A model generated the notes under the pieces. That model made no database searches, was not told the DNA's origin, and worked only from the letters and a program-made list of their open reading frames with translations. A stretch of 64,000 nucleotides of DNA from Saprospiraceae bacterium (GTDB lineage: Bacteria; Bacteroidota; Bacteroidia; Chitinophagales; Saprospiraceae): positions 124,001 to 188,000 of the forward strand of contig JAHDCU010000006.1 in assembly GCA_020629715.1 (NCBI GenBank). Direction: 5' to 3'. A program made the position numbers and the translations under genes. Below, piece by piece: positions 25,342-35,024 of the stretch. The number at the start of each line of letters is the position of its first letter. Within the stretch, counting starts at the first letter, position 1.

Positions 25342-26627
25342 TGAGCATGATTAGCCATATAGTCTAATGTCAGTTGTACCATTGTTTTTACGCCTAGTTT
25401 CATTCCAGACTCATCTATTTCAAAAGTAGGGCTGTGGTGGCTTGTTGCATCTTCTTGTTTGATATCAGAGCTTCGACCTCCTACGAAATAGTATAGAGAA
25501 GGTACTTCATTGGCAAAGTAAGAGAAATCTTCTCCACCCGTTACAGCTGGTACGACGTGGACATTATCTTCTCCAGCTGCGGCATATAGTGAGGGTATCA
25601 TCTTTCTGGTCAATTCTGGGTTGTTAAATGTCACTGGGCAGTAAGGTTGTATCTCGACTTCGGCAGTAGCGCCTTGTGATATAGCAATATGCTCTGCCGT
25701 ATGCTTTATTTTTTCATGGATAAGATCTTGCATATCTTTATCTAAAGTCCTTATCGTGCCTATCATTTCTACTTCGCTGGGAATGATATTATTACGTACT
25801 CCACCATTGATCATTCCTACTGTGATTACCGCTGCATCTTTTGTGAGTTCTGTCTGTCGACTTACTATAGTTTGTAGACCCATAATGATTTGAGCAGATG
25901 TCACAATGGGGTCAACCCCAGACCAAGGTCTCGAACCATGTGCCTGTTTGCCTTTTACTTTGATTACAAATCGATCTGATGCTGCCATCAAACCCCCGAC
26001 TCGATAGTTGATATGTCCAACTTCTGTGATTGAGCTGATATGTTGACCAAAAAAGACTTCTATGCCATATTTATCGATGATTCCTTCTTTGACCATGAGT
26101 TTTGCACCGCCTTCTTCTCCCGGAGGAGCTCCCTCTTCAGCAGGCTGGAATACAAATATAACCGTTCCTTGGAGCTCACTTTTCATATCTGTAAGTATTT
26201 TGGCCGCTCCAAGTAGCATAGATACATGCGTATCATGACCACAAGCATGCATGACACCTACTTCATTGCCTAGGTATTCTGTTTTTTCTTTCGAGGCAAA
26301 AGGAAGATCAACAGCCTCTATTACTGGCAGCCCATCGATATCAGCTCTCAGACCTATGGTAGGGCCTGGTTTATCCCCTTTCAATACAGCTATAACTCCG
26401 GTCTTAGCAATTCCTTCATCCACCATGAGTCCCATCTCTTTTAAGATTTTTGCAATCTTTTTGGCAGTTTTGAATTCTCGATTGCTAAGTTCGGGGTATT
26501 GATGAAAATCTCTTCGCCATTCTATGACTTGAGCTTCAATATCATCAGCTGCTCTTGAAATATTGGTCTGAGACCAAAGAGGGGTTATACCCATTATGAG
26601 TAATAAAAGTATAGTAACGTGTTTCAT
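25338..26627 (-). CDS. Exported M20 family amidohydrolase
   Basis: A signal peptide (MKHVTILLLLIMGITPLWSQ) precedes an M20D-type metal-dependent amidohydrolase of 429 aa. Metal-site motifs include RRDFHQYPELS, GLRADIDGLPV, MHACGHDTHVSMLLGAA, FVFQPAEEGAPPGEEGG and GGEDFSYFA. Relatives cleave N-acyl amino acids, hippurate or auxin conjugates. The exported form suggests use of amidated or acylated amino acids in the periplasm. It leads the operon with the HAD and lipoprotein genes. Confidence 0.92.
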   Translation of the reverse strand: MKHVTILLLLIMGITPLWSQTNISRAADDIEAQVIEWRRDFHQYPELSNREFKTAKKIAKILKEMGLMVDEGIAKTGVIAVLKGDKPGPTIGLRADIDGLPVIEAVDLPFASKEKTEYLGNEVGVMHACGHDTHVSMLLGAAKILTDMKSELQGTVIFVFQPAEEGAPPGEEGGAKLMVKEGIIDKYGIEVFFGQHISSITEVGHINYRVGGLMAASDRFVIKVKGKQAHGSRPWSGVDPIVTSAQIIMGLQTIVSRQTELTKDAAVITVGMINGGVRNNIIPSEVEMIGTIRTLDKDMQDLIHEKIKHTAEHIAISQGATAEVEIQPYCPVTFNNPELTRKMIPSLYAAAGEDNVHVVPAVTGGEDFSYFANEVPSLYYFVGGRSSDIKQEDATSHHSPTFEIDESGMKLGVKTMVQLTLDYMANHAQ

Positions 26628-26723
26628 AGTGCTTGTAAATTATAAAAACAAGATGACATTTAAATCGAAAAATGTCATGGACCATAATTTATAGCTTAAT
26701 CTTCATGCTATTTTTCGTTCTTT

Positions 26724-29093
26724 ATGCAATATTCAACAATTGTAATGGTTAGTACTTTTATGTTTGAAAAAGCAATTTTACTAGGATTCTCAATACTATT
26801 TTTTCTTACGAAAGCTCCCGTATTAGATGCTCAGAGTAATATACCGATAGGCGCCTGGAAGTCATATTTGCCTTATCAAAAAGGTGTAAAAATCACACAG
26901 AGTGATACTAAGATTATTTATGCCACTGATTGGTCATTATTTACGATAGACAAAGAGGACGAGAGTGTTGATTTTATATCTAAGGTGGATGGTCTTTCAG
27001 ATGTAGGTATTAATCTCATTGAGTATGATAGTTTTAACGATCAGCTCATTGTGATTTATGATAATAGTAACATAGACATCCTCAAGAATGATCAGATTAT
27101 TAATGTCACAGACTTGCTCAACAATGTCAATATAGTGGGTGATAGATCAGTGGAAGATGTACATATTGCCAATGCTCAATATTGTTATCTAGCAACAGCA
27201 TTTGGTATAGTAGAGTATGATCTTCAAGCTTTAGAGTTTGGATTTACCGCTTTTACAGATGTACAGGTTTACGATATTACTACAGTCTCTGATTATATAT
27301 ACGCAGCTACGGATGATGGAGTGTATTACAATCGTCTTGATGGAACCATCAATCTCGCAGATTTTAGTACATGGGGGCTCTTGGATGAGTCATTTGGATT
27401 ACCCGTATTGTATGAAAGCCAAGTGATAGGTGCTCGTGGTGATCAAGTATATATCGCTACTATAGATAGCTTATTTATTGGTGATCAAAGTGGATTTGAT
27501 GTCCTTATAGAAACACCAGAAAACTTTAATCCCGAGTTTTTAAAAACGGAACAGGAAATTATTATATACGGAATGAGAGATGATGGTACAGCCAGTAAAG
27601 TACTATTTATAGATAGCGAAAACAACATTATCGAATCACCTGGAGGATGCATCAATAGACTCAGAGACGCATCTATTGATGAAAAAATGCAAGTCTGGTA
27701 CGGAGACGATTGGAGAGGTATACGTAGGAGTAGCACCATAGGAGGTGATTGTACTAGATTTAACTATAATAGCCCTCTTACACAGGAAGGTACAGAGATT
27801 GATTTTAAAGGATCTTATGTGTATGTAGCTTCTGGAGGGGCCTCTGAGTCTTACGGTTATACGTTTACTAGAAATGGCTTTTATGCGTTTGAGGATGGGC
27901 AATGGTCTACATTCAATGAAACTAATGTAGAGCTGATCCAGCAAGAAGAAATTATAAACTTATACTCTATAGCTGCGCATCCTTCAAAGGATAAATTATA
28001 TATCGGTAGTTTCTGGAATGGAATCATAGAAAGGGATCTCAATACTGATGACTTTACTCATTGGAACGTTGAAAATTCATCTTTGGATTTTGATATGGGT
28101 GATCAATCAAGGATCAAAGTTACCAGTATGGAATTTGATGACGATGATAATCTTTGGGTAGCTAATTTTGGAGCGGATCAACCACTCTCTGTGCTTACAT
28201 CTGAGGGTAATTGGTTTTCATTCGACGTAGGTACCAATAGAAATCTAATTGATATGGTCATCGATCCTTTTGGATATAAATGGATGGTAAGCTTAGGTAG
28301 CTCAGGTGGTTTGTACATATTTGATGATAATAATACTATCAACGATCCTACAGATGATCGTACTCGTTTACTGAATTCAAGCAATAGTACAATAAGCACA
28401 AGTCAGGTCAATTGTGTTGCCGTTGATCTCGACGGGGACGTTTGGCTTGGTACCGCAGAAGGGCCGATCGTATTTGAGTGTGGGTCAGGATCATTTGATC
28501 TCTCTGGTTGTGAAGGTGCTCGTAGGAAAGTCTTACAAGATGGTATCCCTGGCAACCTCTTGATCACGGAAGATATCAGAACTATTGCAGTTGATGGCGC
28601 TAATAGAAAATGGTTTGGTACAAGAAATGGAATATTTGTACAAAGTGCCGACGGTGAGACACAGGTATTGGAGTTTAATGAAGATAACTCTTCTCTATTC
28701 GATAATAATATCATCGATATGGCATTCAATGGAGAAACCGGAGAGATGTTCATTTTAAGTGATAGAGGTTTACAATCATACAGGACTGATGCACTTGATC
28801 CCGAACGCAGACACATAGATGAAAATATCTATGCCTTTCCTAATCCAGTAAGATCAGATTACCAAGGGCCAATTGCGATAAAAGGTCTTGTAGAAGATGC
28901 AGATATTAAAATCACAGATATCAATGGGAAGTTAATCTTTGAAACTATCGCCAATGGAGGTCAAGCAATCTGGGATGGTAATGACTATACAGGTAGACGT
29001 GCGGCTTCTGGGGTTTACTTAGTATTTAGTTCGAGTAGAGATAATTTTGCAGATCCCGATGCATTTGTCACAAAGATCGTGGTGATTAAGTAA
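26724..29093 (+). CDS. porZ: Type IX secretion system protein PorZ
   Basis: PorZ is a T9SS surface component that, with PorU, links cargo to anionic lipopolysaccharide. This 789-aa protein has a signal peptide, then IPIGAWKSYLPYQKG, the start typical of PorZ, and two beta-propeller domains with repeated motifs such as VWLGTAEGPIVF, KWFGTRNGIFV and YIGSFWNGIIE. The C-terminal domain (YAFPNPVRSDYQGPIAIKG, then ASGVYLVF) resembles a T9SS sorting domain, as in known PorZ proteins. The start could be 26724, 26745 or 26760; the last gives the most compact signal peptide. Its 3' end overlaps the convergent bshA by 8 bases. Confidence 0.85.
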   Translation: MQYSTIVMVSTFMFEKAILLGFSILFFLTKAPVLDAQSNIPIGAWKSYLPYQKGVKITQSDTKIIYATDWSLFTIDKEDESVDFISKVDGLSDVGINLIEYDSFNDQLIVIYDNSNIDILKNDQIINVTDLLNNVNIVGDRSVEDVHIANAQYCYLATAFGIVEYDLQALEFGFTAFTDVQVYDITTVSDYIYAATDDGVYYNRLDGTINLADFSTWGLLDESFGLPVLYESQVIGARGDQVYIATIDSLFIGDQSGFDVLIETPENFNPEFLKTEQEIIIYGMRDDGTASKVLFIDSENNIIESPGGCINRLRDASIDEKMQVWYGDDWRGIRRSSTIGGDCTRFNYNSPLTQEGTEIDFKGSYVYVASGGASESYGYTFTRNGFYAFEDGQWSTFNETNVELIQQEEIINLYSIAAHPSKDKLYIGSFWNGIIERDLNTDDFTHWNVENSSLDFDMGDQSRIKVTSMEFDDDDNLWVANFGADQPLSVLTSEGNWFSFDVGTNRNLIDMVIDPFGYKWMVSLGSSGGLYIFDDNNTINDPTDDRTRLLNSSNSTISTSQVNCVAVDLDGDVWLGTAEGPIVFECGSGSFDLSGCEGARRKVLQDGIPGNLLITEDIRTIAVDGANRKWFGTRNGIFVQSADGETQVLEFNEDNSSLFDNNIIDMAFNGETGEMFILSDRGLQSYRTDALDPERRHIDENIYAFPNPVRSDYQGPIAIKGLVEDADIKITDINGKLIFETIANGGQAIWDGNDYTGRRAASGVYLVFSSSRDNFADPDAFVTKIVVIK

Positions 29094-30222
29094 GGCTACA
29101 CTTTTCCAATAGACCGGTATATAAATCTTCGTATAAAGGTCGTACTGCATCTATATTAAATTCCTGAGCTCGTCGTAATGCTGCTTTTCTAAATGCGTGA
29201 TGCTTTGTATCATCAGATAATATATCCAAAGCCCTGCTGGTCATGGATTCAACATCTCCGACATCGCATAAATATCCCGTTTGACCCTGAATATTGACCT
29301 CAGGCAGACCACCGATATTTGAGGATAGCACCGGTACCTCGCATGCCATTGCTTCAAGAGCAGATAATCCAAAACTCTCATTTTGTGAGGGAATTATAAA
29401 AAGATCACTTACGGCCAATAACTCTGCAACGGCATGTTGTTTTCCTAGAAATCGCACATCACCATAAATTCCTTTTGATCTGCAGATTTCCTCCATCTCT
29501 GGTCGCTCTGGACCATCACCAATAAGTAGTAATTTTGAGGGAAGCTTTTGCTTTACGCGATCAAAAACCTCGATGACATCTTGCACTCGCTTTACTTTCC
29601 TAAAATTCGATGTATGCGTCAATATTCGCTCACCCTGTGGAGCAATGGCCTTTTTAAAATGATCTTGATTTGTTCTTTTGAATTGATGAAAATCTATAAA
29701 GTTAGGTATGACCCTGATATCTGTTGTGATATCAAAATGAGCTAGTGTTTCCTCTTTTAGGTGCTGAGATACAGCGGTTACGCCGTCTGAGCTATTGATG
29801 CTAAATTCTACCACAGGTGCAAAACTTTTGTCATTTCCAACCAGCGTAATATCTGTACCATGTAGAGTCGTGACAATAGGTAGATGTATACCTTTGGCTG
29901 CCAGTACAGACTTAGTCATGAACGCAACAGCAGCATGGGGTATGGCGTAATGCACATGAAGTAAATCTAACTTCTCGTATCGTACCACATCCACAAGTTT
30001 ACTAGCAAGAGCAGTTTCATAGGGGCTATACTCAAATAAAGGGTACTTCATAGAAGACACCTCATGAAAGTAAATATTGTCATAAAATTCATTAAGTCTC
30101 GCGGGTCGTCGGTAAGTGATAAAATGAACCTTATGTCCACTCTTAGCAAGTGCGATTCCTAACTCCGTGGCGACCACACCGCTACCACCGAAAGTTGGGT
30201 AACATACGATACCTATATTCAT
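29086..30222 (-). CDS. bshA: N-acetyl-alpha-D-glucosaminyl L-malate synthase BshA
   Basis: BshA, a GT4 glycosyltransferase, joins GlcNAc from UDP-GlcNAc to L-malate in the first step of bacillithiol synthesis. The 378-aa protein has the diagnostic N-terminus NIGIVCYPTFGGSGVVATEL, then HVHYAIPHA, TLHGTDITLVG, LLIGDGPERPEME and the EX7E-type PSQNESFGLSALEAMACEVPV region. The other bsh genes are not in this window. No close operon partner. Confidence 0.95.
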   Translation of the reverse strand: MNIGIVCYPTFGGSGVVATELGIALAKSGHKVHFITYRRPARLNEFYDNIYFHEVSSMKYPLFEYSPYETALASKLVDVVRYEKLDLLHVHYAIPHAAVAFMTKSVLAAKGIHLPIVTTLHGTDITLVGNDKSFAPVVEFSINSSDGVTAVSQHLKEETLAHFDITTDIRVIPNFIDFHQFKRTNQDHFKKAIAPQGERILTHTSNFRKVKRVQDVIEVFDRVKQKLPSKLLLIGDGPERPEMEEICRSKGIYGDVRFLGKQHAVAELLAVSDLFIIPSQNESFGLSALEAMACEVPVLSSNIGGLPEVNIQGQTGYLCDVGDVESMTSRALDILSDDTKHHAFRKAALRRAQEFNIDAVRPLYEDLYTGLLEKCSLT

Positions 30223-30419
30223 TGTCTTGTTTTGATGTCCAAAATAGAATTAAAAAAACAGTTGCTAAAAGGCTTCAAGCGTATGTCAAATTTATTTTTA
30301 ATTTCGTTTTGCAAGTGAAAGCCAATAATAATGGGCGGTCTTCTTAACACTGATCCTACAACAATTGTTGGTTCGTCTTGTTCTTAGATCACCCTAAAGC
30401 ATTTGTAGTAAAACGGACA

Positions 30420-31307
30420 ATGGTAGTATACTCCATAAAAGATATCGAAAAACTCTCCGGAGTTAAAGCGCATACTATACGTATGTGGGAGCGTCGATAT
30501 GGAGTAATACAACCTAAACGAACAAGTAAAAATATCAGATACTACGACGATGAAGATCTGAAGTTGATACTAAACATAGCTCTACTCAATCGTAGTGGTA
30601 TCAAAATCTCCCATATCTCCAGTATGGAACCCCATCAGATCATTGATAAGGTATCTGAGATCACAGAGGTAGATAGTCAATTTGAATCTGAGCTAGATGC
30701 TCTTACCCTTTCTATACTTGAAATGGAAGAGGAAAAATTTGTCAGAATATTAAACAAGAAAATAGAAAGCCTTGGATTTGAAAATACCATGAATGATGTA
30801 ATTTATCCATTATTGGATAAATTAAGTACTATGTGGATTGCAGGTAGTATTAAAGGTGCTCATGAGCATTTCGTAAGTAATATTATACGTCGAAAAATTA
30901 TTAAGGCAATAGAGGATGAATCCGAATCTGAGCAATTTCAAGATATGAAATGCTTAATCTTCCTTCCAGAAAATGAAAATCACGAACTAAGCCTACTTTT
31001 CTTACACTATATTTTAAAAAAATTAGGCCTACGTACGATAAGTTTAGGTTTTGGTATTCCTATAATGGATGCATTAGAAGCTTATAATATTTATAAACCA
31101 AATTACGTATTTAGTATAATCAATGATAGTTATGCTGAAGAGCCTCTTCAAGAATTTATTGATATCATGGCACCCAATATGCCGGAAGCTCAGTTGATTC
31201 TTTCAGGTTATCAGACTATAAAACAAAGGTTTAAATTACCACCTAACTGTAAAGTAATAAAAGGAATAAGCGAGGTAAAGCAACTTTTTAAGAGAGTAGC
31301 GAGTTAA
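30420..31307 (+). CDS. MerR family regulator with cobalamin-binding-like C-terminal domain
   Basis: The N-terminal ~75 residues form a MerR helix-turn-helix (YSIKDIEKLSGVKAHTIRMW, ERRYGVIQPKRT). A helical cap (GAHEHFVSNIIRRKI, the HxxxxxIR-like part of B12-binding cap domains) and a B12-binding-like Rossmann part (LPENENHELSLLFLHY, TISLGFGIPIMDAL) follow. The central His of DxHxxG is kept as ENHEL but Asp and Gly are changed, so cobalamin binding is doubtful. CarH/LitR-type proteins of this layout act as light or B12 sensors. I start it at 30420; the longer frame to 30378 lacks homology. A 12-bp palindrome (30359-30370) lies upstream. Confidence 0.88.
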   Translation: MVVYSIKDIEKLSGVKAHTIRMWERRYGVIQPKRTSKNIRYYDDEDLKLILNIALLNRSGIKISHISSMEPHQIIDKVSEITEVDSQFESELDALTLSILEMEEEKFVRILNKKIESLGFENTMNDVIYPLLDKLSTMWIAGSIKGAHEHFVSNIIRRKIIKAIEDESESEQFQDMKCLIFLPENENHELSLLFLHYILKKLGLRTISLGFGIPIMDALEAYNIYKPNYVFSIINDSYAEEPLQEFIDIMAPNMPEAQLILSGYQTIKQRFKLPPNCKVIKGISEVKQLFKRVAS

Positions 31308-31409
31308 TAACATATCCGATGAGTATTCTTTAGCTAGAGATCTGACAAATAGATCCCTAGTCTCCCAAAATTTTATTATTAAACCAACATTTTTTTAAAA
31401 ATCTATTTT

Positions 31410-32075
31410 ATGAAATTAGTTTTGAATGTACTTTGTACAATGTTAGCGGTAGGTCTTATTTTCTCGTGTAAATCAGATGTCAAAAAGGCAGAAACATCTG
31501 AAGCAGCCGAGGTAGCTACGGCATCTGGTAAAGACTATACAGTTGATACCGGGAAGAGTAAAATCTTTTGGGAAGGCTCAAAAGTAGCAGGAACACATGC
31601 AGGTGATATGAAATTATCTTCAGGTTCTGTCACTGTAGGTAACGGAAAAGTAACTGGTGGTAACTTCGTTATAGATATGAATAGTATCAATGTTACGGAT
31701 TTAGAAGGTGATAAAAAGGCATATCTAGAAGGTCACCTCAAAGGATCTGCCGATGACAATGCGGATGACTTTTTTAATGTAAATAAATATCCTACTGCTT
31801 CTTTCGAAATTACAAAAGTGACCGATGTAGATGGTGACCCCGAAGCAAATCATTTGGTATACGGTAACCTCACATTAAAAGACGTGACTAAACAGATTGG
31901 CTTTAGGGCGCAGATTGATGTAAATGCGGCAGGTGTATCTGTGAAGACTCCTAAGTTTGGTATTGATCGTACGGAGTGGGGTATCAAATATGGTAGTGAC
32001 AAGTTTTTTGATAATCTAGCGGACAAAGCTATCAATGACAAGATGGAGATAGCTATCGAATTGATGGCTAAATAA
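31410..32075 (+). CDS. YceI-family lipoprotein
   Basis: This 221-aa protein has a lipoprotein signal (AVGLIFSCKSD, cysteine 21), an Ala/Glu-rich linker and a YceI lipocalin-like domain: YTVDTGKSKIFWEGSKVAGTH (cited in part), GGNFVIDMNSINVTD, HLKGSADDFF-like region, FNVNKYPTASFEIT, GNLTLKDVTKQIGF and KFGIDRTEWGIKYGS. YceI proteins bind isoprenoid-like lipids. A strong terminator follows at 32100, so it is likely a single-gene unit. Confidence 0.93.
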   Translation: MKLVLNVLCTMLAVGLIFSCKSDVKKAETSEAAEVATASGKDYTVDTGKSKIFWEGSKVAGTHAGDMKLSSGSVTVGNGKVTGGNFVIDMNSINVTDLEGDKKAYLEGHLKGSADDNADDFFNVNKYPTASFEITKVTDVDGDPEANHLVYGNLTLKDVTKQIGFRAQIDVNAAGVSVKTPKFGIDRTEWGIKYGSDKFFDNLADKAINDKMEIAIELMAK

Positions 32076-32099
32076 TAAGAACTAAAATTTATTACATCA

Positions 32100-32133
32100 G
32101 GGTCTTTGAGTATTGCTCAAAGACCCTTTGTTG
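32100..32133 (+). terminator. Strong intrinsic terminator after the YceI gene
   Basis: A perfect 11-bp stem (32100-32110 with 32116-32126), a 5-base loop and a T-rich tail lie 25 bases after the stop. Confidence 0.85.
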
Positions 32134-32169
32134 TTTAAAATCAGTCGGTTATAAATTAAATAATTATCC

Positions 32170-32177
32170 TATATTTG
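32170..32177 (+). promoter_or_regulatory. -7 promoter element of the outer-membrane barrel gene
   Basis: TATATTTG fits the TAnnTTTG consensus 32 bases before the chosen ATG at 32210. No good -33 TTTG is seen at the usual spacing. Confidence 0.45.
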
Positions 32178-32209
32178 TGTTTCTTAGAATTACAAGAAAA
32201 CTACACAAA

Positions 32210-32995
32210 ATGAGAAAAGCTACAACATTTATAGGTTTATTATTTTTGGTGATAGGTACACTACAGTCCCAAAATTATGAAGAGGATGTTCGTCGATTTT
32301 ATGGAGGTGCTCAACTAGGATTTAATCTCCCAGCTATCGTAAATCAGAATAACTATGGTTATAGTGAGCTTGATTATATGGTCAAGACATCTATGAGTTT
32401 TGGCCTACATGCTGGATTGGATATTCATAACAAACACATGATACAGATCGGGGTACAGTATAGTCAACTGGGCCAGGATTATAAGGATGTTATCGGCAAT
32501 GTTGATAACGAAAAGCAAGTTGATCTCGGATATTTGCATATACCAGTCACCTACAAATGGGGTCTAGATGATGAGAGAGGTTTTGCCTATGATAAATTGA
32601 ATAAGTATCTTCTCGGTGGAGTGCAGCTCGGACTATTGACTTCTGCGGAAAATTCTTGGTTTATAGAAGGAGGAGAAGTAGAATTATTAGACTTTATAAA
32701 TCAGAGAGGATTTAATGAAAACTATGCTCAAATATTACAAGACCAAGCAGACTTTAGTGATGATAAAGAATTGTATCAGTCATTAGATGTAAATATTCTT
32801 TTTGGAGGTGGATTTCAATATTTTAAAACAGAAACTTTACAATTTTATTTTGAGTTTGTAGGAGGTGTAGGCGTGACGGATATCAATGCTCAAGATTGGA
32901 GATACCTTAACAATAAAGGAGTTTATAGAGCGTCATTAAATGCTTTTGGATCTATCCGAATAGGTGCAAATTATTACCTCAAAAGGGCTTTTTAA
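32210..32995 (+). CDS. Outer membrane beta-barrel protein
   Basis: A signal peptide (MRKATTFIGLLFLVIGTLQSQ) is followed by a PorT-like/outer-membrane beta-barrel domain: RRFYGGAQLGFNLPAIV, SFGLHAGLDIHNKHMIQIGV, VDLGYLHIPVTYKWG and the closing strand RIGANYYLKRAF with a terminal Phe. The size (261 aa) fits an eight- to ten-stranded barrel. I start it at 32210 because the upstream part of the frame is not signal-like. Its role is unknown. Confidence 0.82.
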   Translation: MRKATTFIGLLFLVIGTLQSQNYEEDVRRFYGGAQLGFNLPAIVNQNNYGYSELDYMVKTSMSFGLHAGLDIHNKHMIQIGVQYSQLGQDYKDVIGNVDNEKQVDLGYLHIPVTYKWGLDDERGFAYDKLNKYLLGGVQLGLLTSAENSWFIEGGEVELLDFINQRGFNENYAQILQDQADFSDDKELYQSLDVNILFGGGFQYFKTETLQFYFEFVGGVGVTDINAQDWRYLNNKGVYRASLNAFGSIRIGANYYLKRAF

Positions 32996-33023
32996 TGGTA
33001 AAAAGGATAATTTACTTGTAAAG

Positions 33024-33398
33024 CTATTCTTTGATTTTAGCTTGCTGGTATCTGATATGCAGTATATGTGCAGTGGCGATAGTCAAACCGCCTACTATAG
33101 AGCACAACACCTCTATGGGAAAAGGTATAAATCGTCCAATGATAATGGTACAAAACCCAAGAATTGCAACCCATAGAAATGTGGCATTATTATCTTTTTT
33201 ATATGTTGTCCAAAAAGACTTATAGATAAAGTATGCCGCTAGGATAAGTATAATATTATCAAAGGTATGATCATGTCCAAACCATCCATTTCCAATACTA
33301 AGAGCAGCTAATATAGGTAGTGCTGCACAATGTATAGCACATGCAATAGAGGCAAACATACCTAAGATATCCGTATATTTTTCTAGATGTTTGTTCAT
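33024..33398 (-). CDS. MerC domain membrane protein
   Basis: This 124-aa protein has four membrane helices and the MerC pattern: DILGMFASIACAIHCAALPI with the paired cysteines C20 and C24 (approximate) that bind metal in MerC mercury transporters, then a histidine-rich turn (GHDHTFDN). In Bacteroidota such proteins lie with metal-responsive regulators rather than mercury resistance genes, so zinc or another metal is possible. I start it at 33398 because the promoter at 33407-33437 lies within the upstream part of the longer frame. Confidence 0.8.
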   Translation of the reverse strand: MNKHLEKYTDILGMFASIACAIHCAALPILAALSIGNGWFGHDHTFDNIILILAAYFIYKSFWTTYKKDNNATFLWVAILGFCTIIIGRFIPFPIEVLCSIVGGLTIATAHILHIRYQQAKIKE

Positions 33399-33406
33399 TC
33401 GGTTTG

Positions 33407-33437
33407 CAAATATACTTACAAAACCGATTAATTGCAA
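33407..33437 (-). promoter_or_regulatory. merC promoter
   Basis: On the minus strand TTG (33435-33437), a 20-base spacer and TATATTTG (33407-33414) make a good Bacteroidota promoter ending 8 bases before the ATG. The -33 element lies inside the palindrome at 33433-33447. Confidence 0.65.
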
Positions 33438-33447
33438 CAATGTTGCA
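33433..33447. promoter_or_regulatory. Palindromic operator overlapping the merC -33 element
   Basis: TGCAACAATGTTGCA is a perfect 6-3-6 palindrome that covers the -33 box of the merC promoter, which suits a dimeric repressor. A Fur/Zur-type or other metal sensor is a reasonable guess; no such regulator is in the window. Confidence 0.6.
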
Positions 33448-33470
33448 GTTGTCTATACTTTTGGCGTGAT

Positions 33471-34892
33471 TTACTTATCGAGTACTATTTCTATAAGCTC
33501 TGATTGTTTAAGGTCAGATTTAAGTAGTAGACGTTCTTTGCTACCTCCGTATTTATACTCCAATGCTATAGTTGCAGGAGGCCGTTTACCTACATCGTCT
33601 GCATGTAATAACAGAAAATTCTTCCCTTCTTGATTAAGTACAAAGTTTAATTTGATAGGTTTATCACTGATACTTTCTTTTTCTAATACCCAGTCACCAT
33701 TAAAGTTGAGAGAGATAATATCGTCATCTTGAATCATATTATCATATAGCTTTATTTCAATCATCGTAGTGTCTGCCTTTATAATATGATCAGCTTCTCG
33801 TATTTCTCTAGACTTAAGCTCTCTAGGCAGCAGGGTTATTTTAGAATCTGTGCTGGCGATAGATCCAAGTTCATTCATTTTTTTAGGGTAGATGACTTTA
33901 AAGTAGTGAGGTATTTCTAAAAATTGAGGCACATCCCAATCTAATTCTTCGATCATTTTGTTCATTTCAAATACATATCCATTACCGTATCGATTGTATT
34001 TATTGATGATGTCACTATTATGGTAAAAGTAAAATTTGCCGTAAAGCTTATACTCAGGATCTACTTCTGCTGTTTTATAAAACCGGTTGCCACTGGATAC
34101 GACTTCTTTAGATCTATTTAATATACTCCCTAGTCTTCTTGTAGCATCTACTCGAGTGATTGATTTTGTATTTGCAAAGTCGTTAGCGCTATCGGTATAT
34201 TCTTTCAAAAGCTTGGCTATGTCACCATCTCTTTTTTCCCGTATGCCTTGCAAGAGATTCCAGTTGGTATCATGCAACGATGCTAAGCTATGATAGAGCT
34301 CTTTATCAATCGTAGAATTACTTCTGGCTGCTAAGTATATAGGGTCGAGTTTATTTTTTAATTGTTGAGTCAATGCCCAGAATTCATCATAAAGACTAAC
34401 ACCCCTTTCTAGTTGATCATACACAGTGCCTAGCTGTAAGCGGTCTGTAAGATCACTACTATTAATTGTAGTTTCGAGGTCAAAGCGTAGCTTGTTTACC
34501 TCGGTACAGATATCTTGCATCTCTGTGATGATACCAAATAGCTCTCCAGAGAGTTCTTTCGGAAGGTTTCTACCGTTTAGTTTAGCACTATTGTACCATT
34601 CTGCTGGCGTTTTATCATAAAACCAATGTTCGGGATCTTCAAATATATTAAACTGTATATCTCTATTACTATAGAAGTTGATTTGCTGACCTTCTAGGTC
34701 TACATACTTGTTGATATCTTGGTTGAAATTTTCTAATAATCGATGTACTATTAAAAGTCCATGAATGGATTCATTAGTAAATTGTACATAATTATTGATT
34801 GCTTCTATTTGTGGATTTGCTTTCTGAGAATGACCAGTTTTAGTAAAAAAACCAAAACTAAGTAGCAATACAATTGAGATATATCGAGACAT
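33471..34892 (-). CDS. Secreted protein of unknown function
   Basis: This 473-aa protein has a signal peptide (MSRYISIVLLLSFGFFTKTG) and a large helical body (about 25-330). The last ~90 residues form a beta module with the pattern IKLYDNMIQDDDIISLNFNG, then NFLLLHADDVGKRPPATIAL, which matches a module I know from the ends of various Bacteroidota envelope proteins (DN...DGD.I....NG; N...L.A...G..PP.T). The function is unknown. It ends 24 bases from the merC operator and may read through toward merC. Confidence 0.7.
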   Translation of the reverse strand: MSRYISIVLLLSFGFFTKTGHSQKANPQIEAINNYVQFTNESIHGLLIVHRLLENFNQDINKYVDLEGQQINFYSNRDIQFNIFEDPEHWFYDKTPAEWYNSAKLNGRNLPKELSGELFGIITEMQDICTEVNKLRFDLETTINSSDLTDRLQLGTVYDQLERGVSLYDEFWALTQQLKNKLDPIYLAARSNSTIDKELYHSLASLHDTNWNLLQGIREKRDGDIAKLLKEYTDSANDFANTKSITRVDATRRLGSILNRSKEVVSSGNRFYKTAEVDPEYKLYGKFYFYHNSDIINKYNRYGNGYVFEMNKMIEELDWDVPQFLEIPHYFKVIYPKKMNELGSIASTDSKITLLPRELKSREIREADHIIKADTTMIEIKLYDNMIQDDDIISLNFNGDWVLEKESISDKPIKLNFVLNQEGKNFLLLHADDVGKRPPATIALEYKYGGSKERLLLKSDLKQSELIEIVLDK

Positions 34893-35024
34893 GTGTATCT
34901 ACATTTATCGGTAAAAATAACGAAATAATATATATGATTTTATCATATACGTAAATCACTTTGTTTATCTAGAAGACGAGATAATATATTGCTTGTATCA
35001 GAAGCATTAATACTTAACAAATCC

